64,000 bases of DNA. Source: Pisaster brevispinus. Taxonomy: Eukaryota > Echinodermata > Asteroidea > Forcipulatida > Asteriidae. Under the pieces are notes generated by a model that was not told the origin of the DNA, did not search any database, and worked only from the letters and a program-made list of their open reading frames with translations. The stretch lies in the NCBI GenBank assembly GCA_023634235.1, contig JAMKCF010000020.1, forward strand, positions 1,612,001-1,676,000, given 5' to 3'. The position numbers and the translations under genes are program-made. How positions within the stretch are numbered: position 1 is the first letter of the stretch; every line of letters begins with the position of its first letter. Below, one piece after another: positions 10,649 through 23,310 of the stretch.

Positions 10649-13600
10649 AATTAATAAATAAATAAATAAATACAATAAAATTAAAAAAAATTGTGTTCCG
10701 GTTTCTACAACTATGCCACCAAACTATAAACGAGCAGTGTTGGTAAACAATGCCACCAAACTATAAATGAGCAGTGTTGGTAAACAAGTACTCTACACAA
10801 GGAAATTATTTTTCAGGGATCAAGTGAGTATTTTCCCTCCCCCGGAAAACCGCAAGCATTGGGCCTATTGCACTATCATTTAGGTAAGTGACTTGTGGAA
10901 CATTTCATATAAATTGAAACGCATAACATAGTTTGTTGTTAAAAATCAATGTTGATTTACCCTTGTCTTTAAATAAAGATTGTTGCCAAGTGAGTACTAA
11001 CCTAAGCTGCTTCAAAATGAATGCACGTTAGACATGCCTAAACTATTAATTAATTAATTAATTAGTTAATTAATTATAACACTTTTTAAGGCTGTATTGA
11101 AGAGCTCTAGATTGTCTGAAAATAATGTGTTTTCAGCTGAGTCTTGAATGGAAAACGTAAAAAAGCTCTCGGTGTTATCGTCGAATTTCCTGTACTCTTG
11201 CAATTAGATGGAAATCGTGCAACTTCATTGGTCTAGAAGAGTCCACATGACGTGCCTGACTGAAATACCGTTATCGTTCCTAGAGTTTTTTAATGTTCTC
11301 GTCCCCCTATGTATCTGTTTAAACATAACAAAAGTAATACCCCGAGAAAGAGATGAAATACCCGCTGGTACTACGCACGCCACCGTATTTTCGTATGGAG
11401 TGTTACTCATGAGAACAGCGAAACAAAATTTGACGATAATCTGTCCTTCCTGAAGTCGTCTGCTCATGCTCTTCCAAGTTTGCTGTGTAAGTGAAAGTTT
11501 ATACTTTTCTCTCAAATTTGTCAAAACTTTTTACAAACTGTGCATGAACTACAATTTAAGTCAGTTTTATTATATGCCTCGAATGATTCGTGGAAAACGC
11601 ACCCTCTGCTTGCCTAGGTTGGGTGTCAGTGTCGATCTGTCACAACACAAGCTAAACACGTGTATGTGTGTTGTTTTTTACCATGTTGACATTAATACCG
11701 ACTACCGGACGGCGGTAGACAACTCGTCACCTTTCTTGTTAACATTACAAATGCGAACATTTGTAATTGTAACTTTAAAATTTTGCAAACTGGTTTGTTT
11801 TTGAAATCTTTAAGAATTGTTATGGGAAAGAGCAATTTGACCATTTTGGGAAATATTAAAATGTTTGCATCAATGCCGTATGTATGATATTGATAGTAAT
11901 TAGTATTACTAATGTACTGTCGATTGAATGGCCGTCCTGTCTAACAATAAGTGTAACTTTGTCTGTCACTGTTGTCAGTGTCAGAGGCCCAGAGGGCCAA
12001 TAATTAATTAGAAAACCCCAAGCTGTGAATAGTGTATAAAGCATATTCGTTCCTAATAGTAATAGGTGGTTCAAAGCTCACATTTTTTCAGATGTTGAAA
12101 TAAAAAGAAATAACGTGTGCGCTGTTCATGTGCGAAGAGACCAACAGTGATGGCGCCCTTTACAAAAGTACGCAGAAATACTGCAGGATTTAACGTAATA
12201 CATTCATGAATCCTGACCTTGTGTAGGTACTAAAAAATCTAATGGCTAGGCCTAGGGGCTTACTAAGCATTAGTTTATGATTTTGTTTAGTAAGGTCGAA
12301 GTAAAATCTCAGTGTTTAGGCCTAGTACTTAGTAGTAGATTTGCTAATTAGTCCTAAACATACATGTATTTTGTGCCTATTACTAATATTTGACTCAACC
12401 TGAACAGGCGTAAAATTTGTGCAGCCACATTTTTTGAATAATATGCGCAGTACCATACCATTGGGGAAGGAGGAGTCGTATTCAATAGTCAACCCTTGTA
12501 AATGCCTGCCTGCAATATCATCTTTGAGGAGGGCAAGGCCATTTTCACGAAGAAAAGACACTTTAATTAGAAAATCTTTTAATAAAGTGTAAGGGAAACT
12601 TTCGAGTGACACCAAAGCCAAGACCAAGGCAACTGTGTAAACGCAGGCCAGTGAAAGTATCTTTCTCTGCCCCCCCCATTTTTATGTTTTGATGTGTCTA
12701 TAGGCAGTAATATAGACATACTGTCTAAATTCAGCTTAACCATCAGATTGAAGTGAATTCAAATGAAACAAATTTGTATACTAACCTGTAGCTCATTTGA
12801 TGACACATATGAGCTACATGTATAAATTAAGCATATTATATAACAGCATTAGTGTTTGGTCACTGGCAGAGTTGAGTTATTAATGAATTGCCAGTTTAAA
12901 TAAAACAATGTAAAAATGTATAATAAGGCCTATGTAGACAGTAATTCATTTCTGCACCAAGATCACTTTTTAACTAATGCAAAACTCAAGTGCTATCATT
13001 TCTATCTTGCTTTATGAAACTCCACTAATCAGAAGTTCTGTCATCTTTATCAGATTATGGGGATGATACAGGACCCCGTCTGCAATCCAGTGGTACAACC
13101 TTAATGGTGTTTTGGAAGCCAACGTGTGGAAATGGACTTGTGGCCGATGATTGGAACGCTGATCTGGCTGATCAGAATTGACAATGCTCCATTATCCACT
13201 GATCAAAATCAAAATGAAACTGGTGAGTAGAAACTAATTTTGTATGAAGGGCCTGTTGTTTAAACACTGTCAAAGTATTTTATTTGATGATGACCTGCAT
13301 AGTCTAGGAGGCTGGCTGCCTGATGATGCCTAGCTTGATAGAGGATCTGGTCAGGTTCTACTTTTTTCTTCCACATGAAAATCATCGCTCGTATTTTAAT
13401 CGTATTGGTATAGGCTTGTGGTGATATTCTGTCTCACTTCGACTTATTGTGATTATAAACGCTGTATTTTCAGTTTAAATCGCTTTAAACACTTTTTCAC
13501 GCACAGAGTTTGTCAACGTGTTTTCAAAATCATGATGGTCCCCTTACGTCTGTGTACTGGTTTTAATGACATATTTGTTGTTGATTGAAATAAAGTAAAG

Positions 13601-14748
13601 TGAAGTCTGTCCCGAGCCACTTTGGTTTATATTCGTGGTAATAAACGACTGAGATTATTTATATTTTCCCTGGACATGATGCCAGTCCATCGCAGGTTAC
13701 TCCCAGCTCTCGCACCCATTTGTACTCCTGCGTGAAGAGAAGCAATTATGATAAAGTGCCTTGCTCAAGAACACAAGTGTTGCGACTGACCAGGCCATGA
13801 TTTGAACCCACATTTTGAAACTGAACTTGAATCCTCCGCTCTAGTTCGCTCGGCCATGACACCCCAGTAAATAACATGATGCAATTTGTGTTACATCCAG
13901 CAATGTGCATTTGTTATCTTTTCATGGAATGCATTGGTGAAGGAACGAGTCTACCAAAGATCTGAAGAATGTACAAATAATGGTATTGAGATAAAACAAA
14001 GTGTATGCCTATGTCAAAGCAGATATGTCTGCTTCCAGTATTGTGTAAAAAAGAAAGAAGAGGAAGAAAAAAAAACCTTCACCATTACCTGTTTACCACC
14101 ACGCATCCAATTTCAAAGGTGCTATGGGTTGCACCTCGAATGTTTTTTGGGTTGTTTTTTCTTTTTGCATACCTTTGACTTGTTTTCTTTTACACTTTGG
14201 CATTGGAACGAATGAACTCTTGTATACAGAATCACTTGCCTACAATCTAAAGGCCAAATTTGATTGGGTTTACGTATCGAATATTTTTCCACAACTCGAA
14301 GTGCTGCGGAAAAATTATTTGTGAAACGATAGATGCCAGTAGGACCTAAATATCACTGTAACTAGTACGACCACAACAATGTACAGTAATAATTACTTAC
14401 CAGTTCGTCCTTGATCCAATTAATGGATCGTTGTAGATCCTCTCGTCTTTCTTCATCTGATCTCTCCAAGTATTCGAGACCTTGATCGTCACCATCGTCA
14501 CCGTTTCGAGCAAGGGACAACTTCGGTCTCTTGTTGACTAAAGAAAATGGTGGCTTGTCTAAATTAGCTCGCCATTCCACGATGGATGGACGAGTTGAGG
14601 CTAAGTTCAATCTGGTTGCCACACTCTTAAGTTTCTCTAACTCTGTCAAACATACTTCATCTTCAGGAATGGTCTGTAGTTCAAACGATTCCCTAAACTT
14701 GGGTCCAGAGCTCTTCAGAGCATGCAGAATGAATTCTGACGAGCCCAT
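8098..14748 (-). CDS. FAM167: FAM167 (DIORA) family protein, two exons
   Basis: Minus-strand exons are 14748-14401 (116 codons, ATG at 14748) and 8367-8098 (89 codons, then stop), giving 205 aa against about 214 aa for human FAM167A. The donor is CTG|GTAAGT, the acceptor ATAACAG|GCC, phase 0, and the intron is 6033 bp. The product shows the family hallmarks: RPSIVEW at residues 53-59, a predicted coiled coil from about 98 to 150 spanning INWIKDEL and MKLMRLRSEIQQL, and the C-terminal signature GVTRMNLNARRFSL at 191-204. An in-frame stop at 14806-14808 bounds the start. GTG at 14787 is open but not a plausible animal start. The biochemical role of the family is poorly known. FAM167A has been linked to autoimmune risk loci and to non-canonical NF-kB signalling in mammals, and whether that applies here is unknown. 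The identification is by motif and splice fit. Confidence 0.93.
8440..8600. repeat. GGCCGTGTCCGAATT-family MITE relic in the FAM167 intron
   Basis: GCGGCTGTGGCTG near 8450 and CAGCCGCCATTTCGGACTCGGCC near 8573-8597 are divergent inverted ends, with a run of TTAGCAACAGCC units between them. Related relics lie near 4290-4355, 30771-30870, 36771-36880 and 45668-45781. Confidence 0.55.
9650..9861. mobile_element. MITE, GGGCCCAATTT family, full copy
   Basis: The left end GGGCCCAATTTCATAGAGCT and the right end (reverse complement GGGCCCAATTTTAGAGAGCT) form about 28-bp inverted repeats around a 212-bp unit with repeated TTGCTTAGCA-like motifs. It lies inside the FAM167 intron. A second full copy is at 36173-36386, and single ends are seen near 1909 and 63344. 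Confidence 0.8.
10440..10600. repeat. C/G-rich dispersed repeat
   Basis: A G15 tract at 10448-10462 is followed by TTGCCCCC-type blocks, an AT-rich segment of about 60 bp and a second C tract. The same plan (C-rich, AT-rich spacer, C-rich) recurs near 5130-5290, 23180-23310, 51110-51250 and 52480-52690. Confidence 0.55.
10590..10680. repeat. (TAAA)n microsatellite
   Basis: About 20 tandem TAAA units with two interruptions lie in the FAM167 intron. Confidence 0.95.
10713..10786. repeat. 37-bp tandem duplication
   Basis: Copies at 10713-10749 and 10750-10786 differ by one C/T change. Each begins ATGCCACCAAACTATAAA. Confidence 0.95.
12520..12640. repeat. Second copy of the dispersed repeat at 20-160
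   Basis: It aligns with 43-150 over about 105 bp (AGGCCATTTTCA, GAAAATCTT, GGGAAACTTT and GCCAAGACCA are shared). The 101-codon minus frame across it is therefore unlikely to be a gene. Confidence 0.55.
13670..13866 (-). mobile_element. tRNA-headed SINE, diverged copy
   Basis: GAGAAGCAATTATGATAAAGTG, CTTGCTCAAGAACACAAGTG and the terminal CTCGGCCATGACACC match the SINE at 40980-41338 in the same orientation. The B-box region (GATTTGAACCCAC on the plus strand) has decayed. Confidence 0.75.
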
Positions 14749-14787
14749 TGTGTCACGCACGCCGTCTATCTCCGGTAACTTGTACAC

Positions 14788-16500
14788 TCTCGTATCGGTG
14801 TTCCCTCACTCCCCCAAAAAGTCCAAGTCATGAACGACTCTAATTGTATCCAAATGTCATAAACATGATATGTAAAATGCTTCTGAATGTTTACTATAGT
14901 CGTAAAAGTAGAAGCACGCATCAGAGGTAGGAACAAACATATGTCATCATAAAATCAGAGTATTTTCTGGCAATTGAATATTCTCCTGCCTGAACCATGA
15001 AGTACACAGGTAACACTATGCCAGGCAGGAAGCGGACGTAACCGTGTCATTAACGAGTTCCGCCTGACTTCGTGTTATTCAAGATCATATCCACAGATTA
15101 TTTTCGATACTTGCTGGTAATCCCAAAGTGTCACACAGTGTCAGTATCTTATCAATTTGAGTTATTTAAGTTCATCTTCAAGAATCTGGGAATGCGTTCT
15201 GGTAGCTGGCAACCATGAAGATTTCTACGACGCTAAACCATAACGATCCCTTTGCGTAAAGACCTTCTTACACATCGATGAATTTGAATGCGTAAGCTAT
15301 TCTTGTGGTGGAGCCGTCTTCTGTTGTGCACATTTATTTTACAAGTCTTCATTTATTTCAAAGTATAGCATTATTAAAGAGACAAAAACAGGACAAATTT
15401 GATCGTGCCCTTCACAGTGTATAGTTCCGTAAAAATTTCAAATTTCCCGACCGGAATTGATAAACAAGGAGCACGAACCGTAACAGTGTGTTTACCATAC
15501 ACCGTTACTCTACCTGCCAGAGCATAACGTGTATTCAGTTTTACGACTGGCCCGAAGTTCACAAGTATTTGTTTGTAAAGCAAACATACGAAGTGTGAAA
15601 TCTTGTCCCTCGGCTAACATCATCCAGCTAGTTTCAATGCTTTGGAATGTAGACCGTAGACGCATTGTGTCGAGCAAGAGGTCAGTTAACAACTTTTGGG
15701 GAGGAGGTGAATTTAGTCCAAGTAACGCACCCACGTCTGCTCACAGCCATTTACTTCTTCACAAAAGATCTGCTGGTGTTCTGTACGATCAGAAAAAGGG
15801 GGAAAGAAACAGGTGTTCACAGTAACAATAATGTCAAAGACTATTTTGTTTGAAAGGTCGGAAGCTCTTACATGTAGAGGGGAATTGGGAAATAGGTCAT
15901 GCTGATTCCAAACAAAACGTGTTGTTGCAGCTCTATGTGAATCCAGGTAACGACAATGTACATGTATTTCACGGTTTGTAAAATACACAATGTAAACATA
16001 TCGATATCGTGAGAAATAAAATGGATGGAACGTGACGTACAATAGTAAAACACATCATGCTTGTAAAGGTTTAAACTGAAACTGCTGAATAGTAAATATC
16101 ATTATGAAGTGACCGAACACCTCACCCGTGTAGTCTTTATGGTCCTTTACCATGGTTAGTTTGCCGGTTGATGAAGATATCACCATGGTGATAAAGATAA
16201 CAAGAATGAGAGGCAAGACAGTGTAGTGTCCGTGAGACAACGAACATACCTTACAGCAATTGATTGACATACCAGTAGGCAACTTTTGTTAACACTTCCT
16301 CTACCAACCACATTTGCTCATGTAAAATTACTTCAAGAGAGAATCATTCTCAGGATGAGTGGTTCAAAACATTCATAGTCATGCTTTATTCACCATAGAC
16401 AGAAGTGATTGTGTATACACCAAGCCGAGCATCATAAAACAGTGTTTGTGTCTTACTTTTCGTGAATCGAACATTCTGCATAAAGGCAGCCCTTACAAAC
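14788..16500. other. Upstream region of FAM167; no supported gene
   Basis: This should hold the FAM167 5' UTR and promoter, but I see no decisive TATA box. A minus-strand peptide at 16267-16125 (one hydrophobic helix, ending CGG|GTGAGG) could be a first coding exon of a membrane protein. I found no partner exon, so I do not call it. Confidence 0.4.
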
Positions 16501-16509
16501 TCCCAAGTC

Positions 16510-16710
16510 AGAATCGATCATGATCCAGGTCCCGTGGGGCCTGGCCGATTCTGGGTCACTAGGACCTGACATCTGTTTCATCATGACCTAGAAGTGGGTC
16601 AAACTGATGCAAAATCTTGGTTAAGGTTCCATGTTTTACTAGTTCCCTGGTCAACCTATTAAGGACCTGGAATCTGGGTCAATTCTGACCCAAGAGTTTT
16701 TAGAGTGTTG
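16510..16710. repeat. GGGTCA/TGACCC dispersed repeat, copy 1
   Basis: The sequence is built of GGGTCA, TGACCC, GGACCTG and GGGGCCTGG words and ends in GAGTTTTTAGAGTGTT. The inverse of that end (ACACTCTAAAAACTC) opens a partial copy at 7432. Other copies are listed at 21926, 24625, 32172 and 40440. Confidence 0.7.
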
Positions 16711-16999
16711 AATTATGTTAATTAGACTCGATTGTTAAGTTTTGCTGTATTAGTATAATGACTATGTCAAATCAGCATAAAAATAACACATTCGTGTAAA
16801 AGGAAGCGATGTATACTCATGTAAACCGTGTGAAATTAAAATCAGAGATATCCAAATTAGAAATGATATACATTTCCCATCTTGATAGCAAGATCAAAAC
16901 CTTCCATTATGGAGATAATGTCCGCATGCGTTTACTACAACTGACCAAAATTACTGCAGGCAAATTAGTAATTGGAAAAATAGCTGGAAGGGAAATAGT

Positions 17000-19900
17000 G
17001 GAACTTGAAGTCAAGGATTTTACACCCGTGTGTTAGGCCATGGTTGTGGCAGACCATTAAGTCCAGTAGCAGGCGACAGTTACCCGCATACTAATGATAT
17101 CGTGCTGGCATCAGACAATTAACGGACCGTTGGTTTTCCATCTAATATTTTTACAAAATCGACTGGTGATTAAAGGGCCTTTTTAATTGGTAAGCATGCA
17201 CACACACTGTACACTTGACCCTCTGGCTGTTTCTTTCAGAAATGAGAAGTAAGGCCAAAGGTTTGGTCCACATTGCAAATAATACATCGAATAATGTGTT
17301 TATAAGCATATCTTTAATGTCAACATTTTTAGGAAAGTGCTCGATTCTAATATATGTATCAGGTCATAACTGTAATAAAACGGGAAACAATTGTTAGAAT
17401 TTTCAAGACATTTAGAACTACTGATTATTTTGTAGGCTGTGGGCTTGGATTTAGTTTTTGTCATTGAAACACAATGAACCGGTTTGTGGGTTCCACAAAC
17501 TTGGTGTAGCCACCCCCCCCCCCCCCCACACCACCACATACACCACCAAGGGTAGTGAAAACGAGGCCGGAAAAGTAATAGCCTTGCTGTATTTTGTTTG
17601 CAGTACACGTTGTTCAATGTTAACACAAATTAATGTGACAGATATGACCATGGGAAATGTGTTTACATGCATCATTCAGTGAGGAAATGACATGTGAAAA
17701 ATACTAGTCATCTCATTAGCTGAAAGAAAAAAGGGAACTGGGGGAATGACATGTGACAATGACACAATCCATGTTATCCGCTGGCCCTGCTTGCTAAATA
17801 TAATTGACTCTTATCCCCACCTGTACTACTGTCGACAAATATGAAGTCAACACCCTTGAAGGGTTCAGTGGGAGTGTATCACCACAGCTAAAATCCGAAC
17901 CCGTCAACATTTTGTGACAGCTTAGCTATTAAAATAATTGTCCCTAATAAAGAGAGACGTCAAAGCATATTTACAATGGTGACGTTGTAAAGATCGTTGG
18001 GTAACGGGAAGTGAAGCGGTGGCACTGCCCTCAGGGACAATCGGCAACCGTGTCCTGGTGCGCTTTTAAGGGTGATTGAAACCATAGAGACCAAGTCACA
18101 CAAATACGTACAGTACTAATGCAAAATGCCAATCACAGTGCCTTTTGGATGTTACTTGCTTAACGTTGTGATTTTTTAAAAATAACAATAAACATTTTAA
18201 AAAGGGGAAACAAGAAGAAGAAATAAAGGATACAATATAGGCCTACTGAAGAAGAAATAAAGGATACAATATAGGCCTACTGAAAACAAAATTGGAACCC
18301 AATAACAAAATGCGTTTTTGAAATCCAAGGTGTAGAGAACAAACAATTGAACAGAGATTGTCTATAGTGGATTCATTTAGTAGTCTTAAAACTTTTTTTT
18401 CTTTGTTCAAACCCAAAATTATTTTTTTTTAAATTACTCAGTCAGTTTCCCTTGTGGTTTATTACTTGATAGTTAAAACTTTATAGTGACAATATAAAAG
18501 AAAATGGTAGAGGGGAAAATTTCACGAGACTATTTTGATTTTGGAACGAATATAGCAAGGTACTGATTCTTTAACCAACTGGCAACTAACAGAATCAAAG
18601 GGGGCAGTGTGAGTGAATCAATTAGTTCAGCACCGTATATAGGAGGTAAAGGCGGCCACGCCCAGTTTGGTACAGACTTTAGTGTCAACCAATGTAGTAA
18701 TTAAAATTCACACCGATAATTAAAACCACTAGCTATATACTGGGGTAATGAGACCACCCTTGACCATCGATGCAGGCAAACTACGTAGTACTCAAAGCGC
18801 CGACCTTTAAATATGTCATGCACGAGTTTGAGACAGTAGACTTAGCTTTGCGTGTAAATCAATGCCATTTTGAAAGATCTGATTAAGATTTACCAAATAT
18901 GTTAAACAGCTTTACTTTGAGGGGAAAAAAACATTGTTTACAATGTGCGTGTTTATATAATTTTGATATTTTTGTACACTTGTCTGAATTATTGATCGGA
19001 ACTAAATGTTAGGTTTTGAAAAAAATAGCTACACCTCTGCCGTTGACGGCGTGCGTCGAAATGGCAACAATTTGACTTCATTTGTGTGATGTTGCTTTGT
19101 TGTTGTAGCAAAGTGACTATACAACACGGACCTCCCACAAATGACGTAACATGATTGATTAAATCACAGGGATTTTCGCGAAAATTAAATAGCTACTTGA
19201 GCGAAAAGCACCGGAGATAGGTATTGCAATTATTTTTTGTTTTACAATTAAAACATGTTAACTCTCATGTGAACCTAATTCCCCTATTGATTGAAAACAT
19301 TTTAAAAGGAATTTCAGCAAAGATCACTTTTTACCGTTTTCGTTCAACCTGGTCTTTAAATGTGTTCTTCGTTTTTGTGTTCGAAGGAACGTCTCAAAAG
19401 ACGTTCCATTGGCTTGACACCATAAGAAGGTCTTAACCAACCCAATACTCATAAAAACTTGTAAGTGAACAGCCCAAAAGACTTCGGCCTTCCCCACCCC
19501 AACACCTCCGTTGGATGTGCTGTTTCACTTACATTGTTCACTTACATTTTATGCATATTAAGACACCTTTGAAACACAAATCAATGATCGTTTTTTAATA
19601 TAAATATGACAGCATGCTTCAAACCACGCGTTACTGAATACTGGTCTTATGTTCCATCAAAATAGATCCCCGAAAGACAAACCGTCCAATGACACATTTT
19701 CAACGGAACTAATTGTGCAGACAAATTTTGCTGTGTTCTTAAATATATACAATAATTTCAAATATTACAAATCTACGTCTTACCTCCTCATTCACTGACT
19801 GTCTTGCCACCAATCGGCATACAACTGCCACCCACATCACTAGATAGGAATGTTCACAACGGATTGCACACAGTGCTCGGACACCGGTTGTTATAACACA

Positions 19901-21920
19901 CGCACAACATTCTCTGACGTACACGTCCAGCTGCTGTGCGTGCAGCAACTCGCACAGAAAACATAGTCTTATAAATTATGCATGAAGTAACACTTAATAA
20001 AGATGATAAAGGTTTACGTTCCGTCTGCGGATACACTTCCTTCGTGGGACAAAGTACTTTCATTTCAATGGTTAATCTCAATGAACAACTGTCAAAACGT
20101 ACTGTTCGGAATCTTTTCTCTTCATTGGGGTTATGACTGCATAATGTTAATGTAGGAATATCATTGGGAAAGTGAGACCATACTGAACAGTTTGTTCTTT
20201 CTTGGTTGTGCTAGCTTACGAGTTGTACATTAGATGATTCCTGTGCAAACAGCTGCATGGGAGATTTAGAGCTGGCTGGCGAAACATATAGTGAAACTGT
20301 TGGAGAAAAGGACGCCATCTAAAGCCTTATTTACTCCGTCAGTCAAAAGAGTCACTTACTTTTCCAGACTGACCACCTTCCAAGCTGTAAACGCTTGATT
20401 GAATTCGAATTACCTCCCTGAGGTATATTGAGCAAGGATATACCCTAGATAAAGATATCCAACATATCCAGAACACACCTTAATCCCAGATTGTTATCAA
20501 TTTGTTAAAATCGCTATCATCCACCCGACAGATCCAGACAAAGGGGTTAGATAAAGCGTTCAGCCTGATAGTAACAACAAGGCATGGGTAAATTACTTTA
20601 GGGAAGGATGACAGGTTGTTATGGGGACAATGACCAACACGCTGTGAATGGAAGGTTTTTACAAGATTAGTGACTTAGGGAGTAAAGTGTTTGACGAAGC
20701 AACCTTCTTCTATAGATGACAAAAAGGCACACTGGACGAGGTAACTGACTGCTCACACCAGGGTTAAAGCAGATTGATCATTCATTGTTTGCTTAAAGCA
20801 AGGACCCGAAAAAAAACCACATGGTAACACAACCGCTTGGTTATTACTATATCTAAAACTTCTGGTATAGTTAACACAAATAACAACACGCTGCGAGAAA
20901 CGATTACGGCTGAAGTGCTTTCACCTTGAAGAAAATTATGAATTTAAATCAACTTCTTGGAAAAAGGGAGAAGTGAACGACAACCATTAAAACAACCAAT
21001 ACATCGTCGGAAGAGTAGAATGAGCATTGTGATTGTTGTGATTAAATTCATGTAAACAAAATGTTCACTCTTCCAAATCACGATTCAAAGAGACAGGTAT
21101 TTTCACTGCCTCGTTTCAATGTGATAAGAGTCTACATATTCTTCAATGCAAAGTTTTCCCAGTGCACACTTTGGAGTCTGACGTATTACATTTAGATATA
21201 CCATAAACTTATGCATGCAATAAGAGTGGTAATTCAGTTACAACTTTAATTTTTTAATAACGTAAAAATACTTCCATGTCATGAGGGTACAGATGCATGA
21301 TATAATCTATTTAGCACACATAAAACGTGTATATATAGGAATAAACACACTAACCATACACGGGTCCTGAAGCACCAACAGCAGACGAAGCGACATTTTA
21401 GCTGTGGTTTATTAAATAATATCCGTAGAATTAGTCTGAATTATGCAGTTGTAGATAATAACTGACCGCGATGCTTCCCGGTGTTAATGAAAATGTACTT
21501 TTGCCTACTGGAGTGCCTCTTGGTTTCTTGTGAGACACATGCGGACCTTTAAGCCTATTCTCACCGCAAATGATACCGACTTTTCTGCCTCTGATAGCAC
21601 CCGGTGCAATACACACGACTCGTACGGGTTTATTTCCCTCTAGATACGGATGTAAGGTGCATCCGTGGAAGAAGGGAGTGGGGGAACCTTAGCAATATTT
21701 CAGTATGATGAATCGGTTCACACTGCCATTTTAGCTTTTATGACAAAATGTGGATGATAACATAAATTCTTTGTATTCGTGATTCAAAGTTGTAATAGTT
21801 TTGACTTCTTGTGTAATATCAGTGCTGCTCATAGTTGTTTCAGCTCCTTCTGTGTACTTTGACATGACTTGAATGTAGTACAAAGCAAGCACGTAATACA
21901 TTGTGAATTACCATCTGCAT
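17000..21920. other. Gene-free stretch
   Basis: I see no coding exon. It holds a C15 tract at 17513-17527, a 34-bp exact tandem duplication at 18214-18281, and a possible minus-strand noncoding exon ending at a GAG|GTAAGAC donor (19784) downstream of a TTATAA motif near 19970. Confidence 0.45.
18214..18281. repeat. 34-bp exact tandem duplication
   Basis: 18214-18247 and 18248-18281 are identical. The unit begins GAAGAAGAAATAAAGGATAC. Confidence 0.97.
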
Positions 21921-21925
21921 GTGCA

Positions 21926-22105
21926 CTCAAAAAACTCCCGGGCAGAATTGACCTAAATTCCGACAGTCCTAGGGGGCCTGACCCATTTCCGGGTCGGGCT
22001 GACCCTAAAAAAATTAGACTTAAACCCGAATTCTGTGTGTCATTTCGACCCATTTCTGGGTCATATTTTGACACATTCCTGGTCATATTGACACATAAAT
22101 GAGCC
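21926..22105. repeat. GGGTCA/TGACCC dispersed repeat, copy 2
   Basis: It opens with GCACTCAAAAAACTCCCGGG and carries GGGGCCTGACCCATTTC, GGGTCGGGCTGACCC, CGACCCATTTCTGGGTCA and further TTGACAC words. Both strands are open by chance. Confidence 0.75.
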
Positions 22106-23179
22106 AGTCCCAAGGATGTATGTGTTTACTCAATTTCACTGGTTTCATTTACCATATTTTGATGGCAACACCATGCTGTATTCACCCGATGCGTGACCCG
22201 CAAGAATCGAAATCTGACTACAGTCTGCAAACTGTGATTTCAGAAGTAGATAACGCGAGCTTTCCTAACACGCAGTGTCTTTCGTTTAAACTGTTTTTCA
22301 TGTAGCCGTGGTCATCTCAGTCGTGTAATTAAGAAGACAAATAATACGTGTTAATGTAATGCTAACTGTTCGTGTCCTGTGGTTTTCGAGGATAAACACA
22401 CCTTAAAGGAAAGCTCTGTATAACTTTCTACTTTCTTACTTTTTTCCCCTCATCAATGGTCATGATCCTTTAGACTATACAAATAGTTTGTATTCTGTGT
22501 AAAATTACCTTCACGAAAGGACACCATGGGCCACTTTCTGTATTTGCACTAACTATGTACTCACCATCATCAGCTGATGAATGCTGTTAATAAAATCATG
22601 ACTTGAGTTCTTTCTTTTGGGAAGAAAGAGTGTGTTCCACGCTTGTTAAAGTTGAACATCAGACCTAGATGATCGTCTTCGCCGGAACCATTACAAACTG
22701 AACCCAACCCAAGTGTGCTTCGACCATGCTTCATTGGCGTGTATCAACAACCACTTTATGACATGGAGAAGAAAAAGAAACACCTCAGAGGACATAGCTC
22801 CTAAAGCCATTATATGAAATGTCAGCTCGTTTTTAAGGTTTCTTTCATCACTTCAGTTGCCTTGAATGCTTCTTAGCTTTTTACAATATTCGGACGGAGT
22901 GTTAGAGTCTGTACAATTCCACTGAGTGTAATCAAAGGCGGTAGAGGATTTCTTGTTACTGTGATGAATGTATGACACCTACTAGATAATGAATGCCTCT
23001 CTCTCATGGTGACTGTTGTTATTGTGATTGTGATTCTGGTAAATGATAATTATATATTTTTTAGTTTGAATTATGGTGTGAATATTTGTATGTGAATTTA
23101 TGGGTCGTTTCCTTAGACTTGTGCGCAGACTCTACCTCCCGTCAAGTGGCGTAAAAAACAAGTGGGACGGGGCCAGTGA

Positions 23180-23310
23180 GGCAGAAACCCTTGCCCCCTC
23201 ATGCCCCTTGCCCCACCCCGCTCATAAATAGACAAATTGAAATCGAAGAAATGCACGAATGGATGATTCGACCACATCAATAGTCCCCCATTATGCATTT
23301 GCCCCCGCTT
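23180..23310. repeat. C-rich dispersed repeat
   Basis: ACCCTTGCCCCCTCATGCCCC, an AT-rich spacer with AATTGAAATCGAAG and a second C-rich block follow the plan seen at 10440-10600. Confidence 0.5.

Noticed and set aside
12322..12627. 101-codon minus frame
   Set aside because: Much of it is a dispersed repeat shared with 20-160, and it lacks any recognisable domain.
16055..16282. Minus-strand membrane-helix peptide that loosely recalls the first exon of DRAM/TMEM150-type proteins
   Set aside because: The donor is good, but no second exon was found and the similarity is too weak to call.
16809..17036. 75-codon plus frame with balanced composition
   Set aside because: It shows no domain, no splice context and no neighbouring exon, so chance is more likely.
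21431..21616. 61-codon minus frame with basic residues
   Set aside because: It has no recognised motif and no supporting splice sites.
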